The notes under the pieces were generated by a model, which saw nothing but the letters and a program-made list of their open reading frames with translations, did no database searches and was not told the DNA's origin. From positions 547-64,546 of the forward strand of contig DFTH01000014.1 in assembly GCA_002379425.1 (NCBI GenBank): a DNA stretch of 64,000 nt, in the 5' to 3' direction. Source of the stretch: Prevotella sp. UBA4217 (GTDB taxonomy: Bacteria; Bacteroidota; Bacteroidia; Bacteroidales; Bacteroidaceae). Both the position numbers and the translations under genes were made by a program. This document shows, in pieces, positions 19,454 to 28,464 of the stretch (positions are counted from its first letter, which is position 1; each line of letters begins with the position of its first letter).

Positions 19454-21091
19454 ATGAAGAAAGTATCGTCTTTTATCCTATGGCTTATGACCTTCTGCCT
19501 GTTGCTGGGTTGTAACGGCGGACAGGAGCAGCACCGTCTGCTGGCAGACCTGGAGCGGCGCGACAGTGCCCGAGAGTCCATCACGAACGACTCGCTGGCA
19601 GAGGCTCTGGTGACCTACTTCGACCATCACGGAAGCCGTAACGAACGGATGCGCTCCAAGTATATCCTCGGACGTACCTATTTCTTCCTGGGTGAACTCC
19701 CGCACGCCCTTGAGACTCTCTATGAGGCTGCCGACTGTGCTGATACAACTGCTGCCGACTGTGACTTCATCACCCTGAGCAATATCCATAAGCAGAGTGC
19801 ATCGATTTTTTATGAACAAGTACAGCCGCGCAGCCAGTTGAAGGAGTTAAGGCTGGCGGAGTATTACGCATGGAAAGGCGGAGACACGCTGAAAGCCATC
19901 AATTCCTTTTCCCTTCAGGCCAGTGCGTATGACTACCTTAAGATGCATGACTCGATTATTGCCGTGGTCGAGAAAGCGACTGACTGGTATTAAAGGATTG
20001 GCAGAAAGGATCGGGCTTCCCAAGTGCTGGGCCTTGCCATATCCTCATTGGTGGAAACGGGAGACATCACAAAGGCAAAAGCCTATATCAAGGGGTACGA
20101 ATCCTCTCCGGAGTATTTTGATAAGGATGGTAACATCGTTGCCAACAGGGTTATCTACTATTACATAAAGGGAGGGTATTACCTGGCTGTCAACATGCTC
20201 GATTCTGCCGAGTATCTATATAGGCGAGAACTACGAGAGGGGAAAGACATCAATAACCAGGTGGCAGGCTGTAAGGGACTGCAGATGGTGTTTGAGAAAA
20301 GGGGGAATATAGACTCTATCGCGAAATATGCCAATCTGGGATATATACTGAACGATTCTGCCTATTCCTTGTCTGAGATGCAGAACATCCAGAAACTACA
20401 GGCATCCTATAACTACAACCATAACAAGCAAATTGCGGAAGAGAGCAAACTTCAGGCACAACGAGGCTGGAATGCTTTCCTGGCCATCCTCGTCTTTGTG
20501 ATACTCATGGCTGCAACCGTCTTCTATAGGTTCCTCCATTATAAGGCGAAGAGAGACAGTGAGTTGAAAGACTATCTGCATAACCAGCACGCACTGGAAA
20601 AGGCGCAGTCAGAGTTGCTGGAACTCAGGGAAGAAAATGCCAATGTCTCTGCATTGATAGAAAAGAGAAGTCGGGAGATTGACAGACTACAGGATGTCAT
20701 CAAGCAATACCAACAGCGGCAGTCTGTCAAGAATGCCGCTACCCTGGAGACACGGCTTGACGAATCCGATATAAAACGGCATCTGGAGAATCTCCTGAAG
20801 GCCAATCCCTATCAGGAAGCCACGCAGGAGGATTTCAAACGACTGAAAATGCTCATCAACGAAGAGATTCCCTCATTCTATGGTATCCTTAACAGCCAGG
20901 GTATCTTACGACCTATTGAATATGACGTATGTATCTTAATTCGCTGCCACTTCTATCCTGCCGCCATCTGTAAACTGACAGGCAGGAGTGACAGTTATAT
21001 CGCTAATATCAGGAAAGGCGTACTACTGAAGGTGTATGGCATTAAAGGTACCCCCAGGGACTTGGATGAACGCCTTCTTACTATCAAATAA
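19454..21091 (+). pseudogene. TPR lipoprotein/membrane regulator split by an in-frame stop
   Basis: One reading frame runs from ATG 19454 to 21091 with a single TAA at 19991-19993; both halves are in the same frame. The first half has a lipobox (LLLGC) and the start of TPR-like helices. The second half (apparent GTG start 20024) continues the TPRs, then a membrane helix (about 20467-20530), a coiled coil and a C-terminal region (TGRSDSYIANIRKGVLLKVYG) resembling an HTH in Bacteroidota TPR regulators. A change of TTA (Leu) to TAA fits the surrounding residues (WY-stop-RIGRKDRASQVLG). It may be a true nonsense mutation, an assembly error or readthrough. Intact relatives act as membrane-bound regulators. 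Confidence 0.8.
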
Positions 21092-21145
21092 GGCTATTCC
21101 CACTTTCTGCGACATGCGTGCCGGTAGGATTTTACTGGCTAAAAA

Positions 21146-21177
21146 TTTGGTGGTATAGTAGAAATTGCCTACCTTTG
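21146..21177 (+). promoter_or_regulatory. Full promoter (-33 TTTG and -7 TACCTTTG) for the yicC operon
   Basis: TTTG (21146-21149) and TACCTTTG (21170-21177) are 20 bp apart, 29 bp before the yicC start. It is the only good promoter I find for the seven genes to 28085. Confidence 0.75.
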
Positions 21178-21206
21178 CATCCCGAACATTCTATAAATAG
21201 GTACGT

Positions 21207-22082
21207 ATGATACAATCAATGACGGGCTATGGCAAGGCTGTCGTAGCCTATAGTGACAAGAAAATCCATGTGGAAGTGAAGTCGCTCAACTCCAAGCAAC
21301 TTGACCTGAACACACGTATTGCCCCACTCTATCGCGAGAAGGAGATGGAGATGCGCCAGATGGTGGCCGAAGCCCTGATCCGGGGTAAGGTCGATATGAG
21401 CGTATGGATAGAGAAGGACACTCTGGTGGATGCCACCCCCATCAATGCAGCCCTGGTGGAGAACTACTACCAGCAGATCCAGACGATCTCCGACAAGACA
21501 GGCATTCCCCTGCCTGGCGACTGGTTCTATACCCTGCTGCGCATGCCTGATGTGCTGACGAAGACAGAGATGGAGGAACTTGATGAAGCAGAGTGGCTGG
21601 CCGTGAAAGGGGCTGTCAAGGAGGCGCTCGACAATCTGGTGGCTTTCCGCACTCAGGAGGGTGCCGCCCTGCAGAAGAAGTTTGCAGAGAAGATTGACAA
21701 CATAGAGGTGCTGCTGGCCGAGATTGAGCCATACGAACAGGGGCGCGTGGAGAAGATCAGGGCGCGCATCGTCGATGGACTGCAGCAGATTCCTGGTGTG
21801 GATTACGACAAGAACCGTCTGGAGCAGGAACTGATCTACTATATCGAGAAACTCGACATCAGTGAGGAGAAGCAGCGCCTGACCAACCACCTGAAATACT
21901 TCCGCGACACGATGAACGAACCTGCCGGACAGGGCAAGAAACTCGGATTCATCGCTCAGGAGATGGGTCGCGAGATCAACACCACGGGCTCGAAGTCGAA
22001 CCAGGCTGAGATGCAGAATATCGTCGTCAAGATGAAGGACGAACTGGAACAGATCAAGGAGCAGGTGCTGAACGCCCTATAA
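21207..22082 (+). CDS. yicC: YicC-family endoribonuclease
   Basis: The protein has 291 residues and spans the whole YicC family length. It shows the conserved N-terminal MIQSMTGYGKA and VEVKSLNSKQLDL, and the C-terminal EQELIYYIEKLDISEEKQRLTNH and GKKLGFIAQEMGREINTTGSKS blocks (the latter is the DUF1732 region). E. coli YicC is a metal-dependent endoribonuclease. It opens an operon with gmk 16 bp downstream, a pairing common in many bacteria. Confidence 0.94.
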   Translation: MIQSMTGYGKAVVAYSDKKIHVEVKSLNSKQLDLNTRIAPLYREKEMEMRQMVAEALIRGKVDMSVWIEKDTLVDATPINAALVENYYQQIQTISDKTGIPLPGDWFYTLLRMPDVLTKTEMEELDEAEWLAVKGAVKEALDNLVAFRTQEGAALQKKFAEKIDNIEVLLAEIEPYEQGRVEKIRARIVDGLQQIPGVDYDKNRLEQELIYYIEKLDISEEKQRLTNHLKYFRDTMNEPAGQGKKLGFIAQEMGREINTTGSKSNQAEMQNIVVKMKDELEQIKEQVLNAL

Positions 22083-22098
22083 TTCAAAACCCATAATT

Positions 22099-22668
22099 AT
22101 GAGAGGAAAACTGATCATATTCTCTGCGCCAAGCGGTACTGGCAAGAGCACCATTATCTCCTGGCTGATGAGAGAGCACAAGGAACTGAACCTGTCGTTT
22201 TCAATCTCCTGCACCTCACGGGCTCCGCGAGGCACTGAGCAGGACGGTGTGGAATATTTCTTCCTGACGCCGGAGGAGTTCCGACAAAGGATTGAGCACA
22301 ATGAGTTCCTGGAGTACGAAGAGGTCTATCAGGATCGCTTCTATGGCACGCTGAAATCTCAGGTGGAACGGCAGTTGGAGGCAGGACAGAACGTGGTGTT
22401 TGACGTCGATGTGAAAGGTGGCGTGAACATCAAGGACTATTATGGTGATGAAGCCCTGAGCATCTTTATCCAGCCCCCGTCGATCCAGGAGTTGCGCCGT
22501 CGGCTGGAACACAGGGCCACGGATGCACCCGAGGTGATCGACCAGCGCATCGCCAGGGCCGAGTTTGAACTGACCTTCGCGGAAAAGTTCGACAAGATCG
22601 TGATCAACGATATCCTCGACAATGCCAAGGCCGATGCACTGGCATTAGTAAAAGACTTCCTGAAGTAA
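22099..22668 (+). CDS. gmk: Guanylate kinase
   Basis: The protein has 189 residues, the normal length. The P-loop SAPSGTGKST (9-18) is followed by the GMP-binding region (SCTSRAPRGTEQDGVEYFF) and the lid (RRRLEHRATDAPEVIDQRI). It converts GMP and ATP to GDP and ADP. nadD follows after 1 bp. Confidence 0.97.
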   Translation: MRGKLIIFSAPSGTGKSTIISWLMREHKELNLSFSISCTSRAPRGTEQDGVEYFFLTPEEFRQRIEHNEFLEYEEVYQDRFYGTLKSQVERQLEAGQNVVFDVDVKGGVNIKDYYGDEALSIFIQPPSIQELRRRLEHRATDAPEVIDQRIARAEFELTFAEKFDKIVINDILDNAKADALALVKDFLK

Positions 22669-22669
22669 T

Positions 22670-23203
22670 ATGAAACGGACGGGCATCTTCGGCGGATCCT
22701 TCAATCCCATCCACAACGGGCACATCTCTCTGGCCCGGCAACTGAAGGAGCGGGCACTGCTCGATGAGGTGTGGCTGATGGTGTCGCCGCAGAACCCTTT
22801 GAAACGGGGTGCCGACCTGCTCTGCGATGAGGCGCGGCTGGAGATGGCAAAGGCTGCCCTTCAGGATGAACAGGGCATCGTGGCAAGCGACTTTGAGATG
22901 TACCTGCCCAGACCGTCATACACCTGGCACACGCTGCAAGCCCTGAGCCGCGACTATCCCGACCGTCAGTTCGTGCTGATGATTGGTGGTGACAACTGGC
23001 AACTCTTCGACCGCTGGTACAAGGCAGATGAGATTAAGGCAAACTATGAGATCGTGGTCTATACCCGCACCCCCGGCGATCCTGGCTTCATCGATATCTC
23101 CAGTACGGCGATTCGCCAGCGCATCCATGATGGCAGGAGTATCCACGGACTGGTACCAGACGTCGTGGAAGAGATTATCCTAAAGAATGGCTATTATGCT
23201 TAG
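22670..23203 (+). CDS. nadD: Nicotinate-nucleotide adenylyltransferase
   Basis: The protein has 177 residues. The nucleotidyltransferase motif GGSFNPIHNGH (8-18) and the C-terminal ISSTAIRQRI are present. It makes deamido-NAD from nicotinate mononucleotide and ATP. It is slightly shorter than typical NadD but complete at both ends. Its 3' end overlaps the next gene. Confidence 0.95.
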   Translation: MKRTGIFGGSFNPIHNGHISLARQLKERALLDEVWLMVSPQNPLKRGADLLCDEARLEMAKAALQDEQGIVASDFEMYLPRPSYTWHTLQALSRDYPDRQFVLMIGGDNWQLFDRWYKADEIKANYEIVVYTRTPGDPGFIDISSTAIRQRIHDGRSIHGLVPDVVEEIILKNGYYA

Positions 23204-25034
23204 GCGATTCAACATATTCAAATGGATAGGATGGCTGTTTGCACCAATAGAGCGTAACGGTGCCTTCTTCGTGTTCATGTTCATCTTAGGCTGGGTCTGC
23301 ACACAGGTGGAGATTCCCCTGCACGTGAACAATGCCGAGCCATACGACCTGTCGGCCCTTGAATTGTTTTTCGACCTCTATATCGTCTGTACACTACTGG
23401 TACTCATTCCCAGGAAGATCCGCTTCTGGGCAAGGATTCCACTATATATGCTTCTCTACGGGGTCGCCATTGTCGATATGTACTGTTATGTACGCTTCGA
23501 ATCGACGCTGACGCCGACGATGCTGATGCTGGTGGGGGAAACGAACAGCCAGGAGGCAGGCGAATTCCTGTCAGCCTATCTCGACTGGGATGTCCTCACC
23601 TCCCCTCTGGGCTATATCCTCCTCATCTTCCTGACACACATCCTATGGACAATCACCCGAATGGTCATGGGGCATCTGAAGAAGCGCATGATTCTGCCGA
23701 CACTGAATCCTGCAGTGATGAGCGTAACCCGCACGACCGTCAGATGTATCCTTGGTATCTGTACGGTCCTCCTGATGGTCCATGCCTGGCAGGAATGCCA
23801 GTTGAACAAGGAGGCCATCTACAGACTGATGACAAAGCGGTCTATCGGAGAGGTGGAGCACCAACTGACACAGAAGCCGAAGGCAGAACTCTACCTGCCT
23901 GTCTATCGACTGGCATTCAGTCTCTATGCCAACAGTCTCGCCTCGCGCCAGTTGGAGACCCTCATCACGGTGAAGGACAGGGTATCAGTAGATAGTTGTA
24001 CCTACCGCGTGCCCAACATCGTACTGGTGATAGGCGAGAGTTACAATAAGCACCACTCCCAACTCTACGGCTATAATATGCCGACGACGCCCCGTCAGTT
24101 GGCAATGGCCGAGGCAGGTAGCCTGGTACCATTTTCAGATGTCGTGGCACCATGGAACCTGACGAGTTATGTCTTTAAGAACGTGCTGTCACTCCATACC
24201 GTCGGCGACCCGGGAGAGTGGTGTGACTATCCACTCTTCCCGGAGGTGTTCCGCAAGGCGGGCTACCATGTGACGTTTATCACCAACCAGTTCTTGCCTG
24301 AGGCTGGCGAGGCGGTCTATGACTTTAGCGGAGGCTTCTTCCTGAACAATCCCATACTGAGCAAGGCACAGTTCGACACCCGCAACGAACGGCTCCACCG
24401 TTTCGACGAAGGCGTGCTGGAGGAATATAAGAACTTGAAGAAAGAGGACAAGGCGCACAACCTGATCATCCTCCACCTGATGGGACAGCACGTGATGTAT
24501 AAGTCGCGCTACCCGCAGTGGAGCCGCAAGCACCTGCTGGCACCGATGTACGACCGCCCCGACCTGACCAACAAGCAGAAACTGATCGTGGCCGACTACG
24601 ATAACTCCGTACTCTATAATGACTCCATCGTGGCAGCCGTCACGCAGCAATTCACCGACAAGGAAGCAGTGGTAATCTATATGCCTGACCACGGGGAGGA
24701 AATCTACAACGGACGGCCCTATATGTATGGGAGGATGCATTCACCTGACATCGACTACCGTCTGGCACGCGAGGAATTTGAGATCCCGTTCTGGATATGG
24801 GGATCGCTGAAATACATTGAGAACCACCCATACGGCTGGCAGGCGATACAGGCTGCCAAGGACCGTCCGATGATGACCGACTGTCTGGCTCACCTGCTGC
24901 TCTACCTCGGAGGCATCCACACAAAGGACTATCGCGAGAAATACAATGTCATCAGTCCGAAGTACGACATGAACCGTCCTCGTATCCTAAAAGGGACGAC
25001 CGACTATAACAAACTGAAGCAGAGGAGGCGATGA
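23187..25034 (+). CDS. Phosphoethanolamine transferase-like membrane sulfatase-fold protein
   Basis: The protein has 615 residues, or 612 from the alternative ATG at 23196; both overlap nadD. Five hydrophobic helices lie in the first 200 residues, followed by a periplasmic alkaline-phosphatase-fold domain. EptA/MCR-type metal and nucleophile positions are recognisable: GESYNKHHSQLYGY (Glu284), APWNLTSYVF (probable nucleophile Thr326) and PDHGEE near 496. Such enzymes move phosphoethanolamine from phosphatidylethanolamine to lipid A or a surface glycan. The neighbours, an acyltransferase and a phosphatase, fit envelope modification. The acceptor is not known. Confidence 0.85.
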   Translation: MAIMLRRFNIFKWIGWLFAPIERNGAFFVFMFILGWVCTQVEIPLHVNNAEPYDLSALELFFDLYIVCTLLVLIPRKIRFWARIPLYMLLYGVAIVDMYCYVRFESTLTPTMLMLVGETNSQEAGEFLSAYLDWDVLTSPLGYILLIFLTHILWTITRMVMGHLKKRMILPTLNPAVMSVTRTTVRCILGICTVLLMVHAWQECQLNKEAIYRLMTKRSIGEVEHQLTQKPKAELYLPVYRLAFSLYANSLASRQLETLITVKDRVSVDSCTYRVPNIVLVIGESYNKHHSQLYGYNMPTTPRQLAMAEAGSLVPFSDVVAPWNLTSYVFKNVLSLHTVGDPGEWCDYPLFPEVFRKAGYHVTFITNQFLPEAGEAVYDFSGGFFLNNPILSKAQFDTRNERLHRFDEGVLEEYKNLKKEDKAHNLIILHLMGQHVMYKSRYPQWSRKHLLAPMYDRPDLTNKQKLIVADYDNSVLYNDSIVAAVTQQFTDKEAVVIYMPDHGEEIYNGRPYMYGRMHSPDIDYRLAREEFEIPFWIWGSLKYIENHPYGWQAIQAAKDRPMMTDCLAHLLLYLGGIHTKDYREKYNVISPKYDMNRPRILKGTTDYNKLKQRRR

Positions 25035-26098
25035 GTGACAGACTACTGACACGGCAGGAGTGTACGGCGATGAAGGGCATCGCCATCTTGGGCATCATGC
25101 TCCATAACTATTGCCACTGGCTGAAGGATATCGCCCGTGAGAACGAATATACCTGGCTGGCATGGAAGACGGACCGCCTCTGGGATGTGGTGCAACAGCC
25201 GGATAGCCTGCTGCCGATACACCTGCTCTCCTTCTTCGGGCATTATGGCGTGCCCGTATTCCTCTTCCTCAGCGGCTTCGGCATGGTGATGAAGTATGAG
25301 GGAACGAAGAGTGACGTAGGAATCTGGCGCTTCGCACGATACAACTATCTGAAACTGTTCCGCATCCTCATCGTGGGCTTCGTGCTCTTTACGCTGCTCG
25401 ATGCCGTCACACCTGGCATGCATCGCTATCAGGCCAGTGAGGTGGTGGCGATGCTGGGTATGTATGCGAACTTCCTGGACCATCCGTCACAGGTGGTCTG
25501 GCCAGGGCCCTACTGGTATTTCAGCGTGACGCTGCAACTGTACCTGCTCTACCGTCTGTTGATGTACCGTCGCCACTGGGGAGTCGTCGCTATACTCATC
25601 GCCGCCTGCTGGCTATGGCAAGTGTTCTATCTCGATGACACCGAGGCACTGGAGCGCCTGCGCTATAACTTCATCGGCAGTATGCTGCCCTTCGGCATGG
25701 GCGTGCTGCTGGCGAGGAGTGAGGCATCAGGAGTGAAAAGCGGAGAATCCTGGCGAGGCCAGACTATTGCCCTGCTCGTCCTTCTCCTGTCCGCATCCAT
25801 CACTTTTTACTTTTCTCTCCTGTCTCCCAACCTATGGCTGTGGGTACCCATCTTCATCATTACAGGAACCATTGCACTGGTAAAACTGATTCCCAAGTCA
25901 GTGATGCCGTACGTGCTCTGGCTGGGCAATATCTCGGCAGTCATCTTCGTGATGCACCCATTGGTACGCAAGATCTTTGTCAGGCCTTACATCTATGAGG
26001 ATATGTATGCGGGCCTGTTACTCTATACGGTGGCGACACTTGTCGTCTCCTGGCTCGTCAAGAAACTTATCGACCAGATACCCAGTCCGAAGTTATGA
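25031..26098 (+). CDS. Acyltransferase family protein (AT3-like membrane O-acyltransferase)
   Basis: The protein has 355 residues and about ten hydrophobic segments. The N-terminal AMKGIAILGIMLHNYCHW carries the conserved His expected in AT3 proteins; RLLMYRRHWG and HPLVRKIF are further typical spots. It probably O-acylates a surface sugar or lipid. The start overlaps the upstream stop by 4 bp (ATGA), and its own end overlaps the next gene likewise. A weak 7/14-nt repeat (ggagtga at 25716 and 25730) lies in a cytoplasmic loop. Confidence 0.82.
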   Translation: MSDRLLTRQECTAMKGIAILGIMLHNYCHWLKDIARENEYTWLAWKTDRLWDVVQQPDSLLPIHLLSFFGHYGVPVFLFLSGFGMVMKYEGTKSDVGIWRFARYNYLKLFRILIVGFVLFTLLDAVTPGMHRYQASEVVAMLGMYANFLDHPSQVVWPGPYWYFSVTLQLYLLYRLLMYRRHWGVVAILIAACWLWQVFYLDDTEALERLRYNFIGSMLPFGMGVLLARSEASGVKSGESWRGQTIALLVLLLSASITFYFSLLSPNLWLWVPIFIITGTIALVKLIPKSVMPYVLWLGNISAVIFVMHPLVRKIFVRPYIYEDMYAGLLLYTVATLVVSWLVKKLIDQIPSPKL

Positions 26099-26679
26099 GA
26101 AAGATTTGCGCCTTTGACTTCGACGGCACACTGACCAGGCAGGATACGCTGCTGGCCTTTATCCGTTATGCCAAAGGCACGCGGGCTTTCCTGTGGGGCT
26201 TCCTGCGCCATGCCCATCTGCTGGTGTTGATGACACTGGGGCTCTACCCCAACTGGAAGGCAAAGCAGCGGGTGTTCTCTTATTTCTTCAAGGGCACGGA
26301 GGCAGAGGCTTTCGACAGACTATGCCGACAATTTGCCATCGACAACAGCCATCTGCTGCGCCCTGAGGGCGTCAAGACTGTGGAACAGGCAATAGCCGCG
26401 GGAATGGAGGTGCTCATCGTGAGCGCCAGCATCGACAACTGGGTGCAGCCCTTTTTCCCGACAGTGAAAGTCGTGGGCACTCAGGTAGAGGTAAGAGATG
26501 ACCGCCTGACGGGCCGTTTTCTGACGCCCAACTGCTACGGACAGGAGAAGGTCAACCGTCTTCTCGCCCTGCATCCTGACCGCCATGCCTATCATCTGAC
26601 AGCATACGGCGACAGTCGCGGTGACAAGGAACTGCTGGCCTTTGCCGACGAAGCACATTATAAACCCTTCCGCCTATGA
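26095..26679 (+). CDS. HAD-IB family hydrolase (phosphatase-like)
   Basis: The protein has 194 residues. Motif I FDFDGTLT (Asp8, Asp10), motif II VSAS and motif IV GDSRGDKELL are present. Length and layout match HAD subfamily IB phosphoserine-phosphatase-like proteins, which in lipid loci may act on lysophosphatidic acid or phosphatidylglycerol phosphate. Overlaps of 4 bp on both sides show tight coupling to the acyltransferase and the membrane protein. The substrate is inferred only from neighbours. Confidence 0.88.
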   Translation: MRKICAFDFDGTLTRQDTLLAFIRYAKGTRAFLWGFLRHAHLLVLMTLGLYPNWKAKQRVFSYFFKGTEAEAFDRLCRQFAIDNSHLLRPEGVKTVEQAIAAGMEVLIVSASIDNWVQPFFPTVKVVGTQVEVRDDRLTGRFLTPNCYGQEKVNRLLALHPDRHAYHLTAYGDSRGDKELLAFADEAHYKPFRL

Positions 26680-28085
26680 ATCCCTTTAAGATTTTCAGAG
26701 TCAGACCAAAGGAGCGACTTCAGTCCACGATCATGATGGGTGCCATCATCGTCTTCAACGTACTGTTCATCTACCGGATGCACGACCTGTTCATGCAGGA
26801 GGGCTTCGGCCCTTACTGGAAGGTGTTCGAGCGGGAGTTCCACCTGGCGGGCTATGATCCGCTGACCTATCTGGGCGTGACAGACTGGGACACGGTCTAT
26901 AACGTGGTGCGCCATCCGCTGCTGGCCTTTATGATATGGCCATTGTGGCTGTTGAATCAGGGGTTGTCTGCGCTGCTGGGTGTCAACTGCGTGCAGTATC
27001 TCGTGGCCATACCCGTGATGCTGTGCTCATTCTATTCCTACCTGTTTATCTATAGGATTAACCGCGAGGTGATCCGCCTGGAACCATACGATGCGACACT
27101 GTTGTCGGCTTTCTATTTCTCCATGGCCTATATCATGCTGTCAGTGATAGTGCCAGACCATTTCACCGTGTCCATGTTCCTCCTGACGATGACGCTCTAT
27201 ATCTCTGGCAGGCTCATCATGAAGGGCAAGGAGATGAGTTGGCAGCAGACGGCTCTGCTCTTTGTCATCACGGCAGGTGTGACACTGAGCAACGGCGTGA
27301 AGACCTTCCTCTCTGGCCTGCTGGTCAATGGCAAGGGCTTCTTCCGTCCGAAGTACCTGTTGCTGGCCGTCATCCTTCCTACCGTATTGATCGGAGGCAT
27401 CGCCGTGTGGGAAAACCATGCCTTCGTCTTGCCCAAGGAGCAAGCGAAACGAGAGGCGAAGGCGTCAGCGGCGAAGCAGGAAGAGGCACGCGTCGCCCGG
27501 ATGTCTCCAGAGCAGCAGAAGGCCTATCAGGCCAAGAAGGCGCGAAGGGCGGAGGTGCTCAGGCGCCAGGCGGCAAAGTCGGGAACACCCGTCAAGAACG
27601 AAGGCTACTGGAAGTGGACGGACATCACCACGTCGCGCCTTGAGACCGTCTATGAGAACCTGTTTGGTGAGACCATCCAGTTCCATCGCCAGCACTTCCT
27701 GGAGGACACGCTGGTGTTCCGGCCCGTCTTTGTGAGGTACGACTGGATATGGAGTTATGTCGTTGAGGCCATCATCCTGCTGCTCACAGCCATCGGCATC
27801 TGGTGCGGTCGCAGGAGCCGTTTCCTGTGGCTGGTCTTGTCGTATCTGGGCTTCGACATGGTTATCCACTTGATACTGGGCTTTGGCATCAATGAGATCT
27901 TCATCATGGCACCCCACTGGCTGTTCTTTATCCCCTTATCCATAGCCTACGCCTTCCATGCGACAAAGGGCAACCAGCACAAAGCCCTCCAGTTGGCAGT
28001 CCTTGCACTGACATGCTACCTCTGGGTCTATAACGGGTGGCTCCTTGTGGATTTCCTCCGCTCCCCCATCAACGCAGTGCTGTAA
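26676..28085 (+). CDS. Multi-spanning membrane protein (DUF6080-like)
   Basis: The protein has 469 residues and around ten hydrophobic helices. A periplasmic first loop includes FEREFHLAGYDPLTYLGVTDWDTVYNVVRHP, which resembles loops of GT-C glycosyltransferase-like proteins. A highly charged Lys/Ala/Arg/Glu stretch (about 248-308) interrupts the membrane part and looks like a coiled insertion. I recall similar Bacteroidota proteins as DUF6080, without proven function. As last gene of the yicC operon it probably works with the transferases before it. Confidence 0.75.
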   Translation: MNPFKIFRVRPKERLQSTIMMGAIIVFNVLFIYRMHDLFMQEGFGPYWKVFEREFHLAGYDPLTYLGVTDWDTVYNVVRHPLLAFMIWPLWLLNQGLSALLGVNCVQYLVAIPVMLCSFYSYLFIYRINREVIRLEPYDATLLSAFYFSMAYIMLSVIVPDHFTVSMFLLTMTLYISGRLIMKGKEMSWQQTALLFVITAGVTLSNGVKTFLSGLLVNGKGFFRPKYLLLAVILPTVLIGGIAVWENHAFVLPKEQAKREAKASAAKQEEARVARMSPEQQKAYQAKKARRAEVLRRQAAKSGTPVKNEGYWKWTDITTSRLETVYENLFGETIQFHRQHFLEDTLVFRPVFVRYDWIWSYVVEAIILLLTAIGIWCGRRSRFLWLVLSYLGFDMVIHLILGFGINEIFIMAPHWLFFIPLSIAYAFHATKGNQHKALQLAVLALTCYLWVYNGWLLVDFLRSPINAVL

Positions 28086-28120
28086 ACAAGTTCCATATAG
28101 TAAGGAAAAGCCGAAAAAAA

Positions 28121-28177
28121 GTGTCCTACCTGTCCTACCTGTCCACGGCGTGGGGGCAGATGGGACAGGTGGGACAC
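28121..28177 (+). repeat. Long inverted repeat, copy B1
   Basis: The left arm (28121-28144) is built of TGTCCTACC repeats and the right arm (28157-28177) of GGGACAGGTGGGACAC. The two pair along most of their length, with G-U pairs where left T meets right G. ATATTTTCTGG and then GACAACTA follow. A closely related, perfectly paired copy is at 52338-52406. It may act as a terminator for the yicC operon. Confidence 0.8.
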
Positions 28178-28199
28178 ATATTTTCTGGATAAGACAACT

Positions 28200-28440
28200 A
28201 TATTATAAGAGGCTATCTATCTCGGAAAAAGGCTCTCTTCCCGGAAAAGGAGGCACTTCCCTCCAGAAAAGAGCCTCTTTACGAACGTGAGGAGCCTCTT
28301 TAGAAACGCGAGGAGGCTCCTCACATTCGTAAAGTGCCTTCTCAGTTTGTTCCCAGGCCTTGGGAATTCAGAAAACAGCCTTCCTATTCAGGAAAAGTGC
28401 CTCTCGATGTCGCACCCGACTGTTCACCTGACAAATTCTC
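28200..28440 (+). repeat. Degenerate 21-nt-period array, copy A2
   Basis: About ten units of 17-26 nt, mostly 21 (for example aaaacagccttcctattcagg at 28375-28395 and aaaagtgcctctcgatgtcgc next to it), include the near-palindrome TCCCAGGCCTTGGGA (28351-28365). From about 28265 onward it aligns closely with copy A3 at 52120-52290. It fills the spacer between the yicC operon and the convergent GH36 gene. Confidence 0.82.
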
Positions 28441-28464
28441 TATATGCGCGCGTGTAGTGATTTC

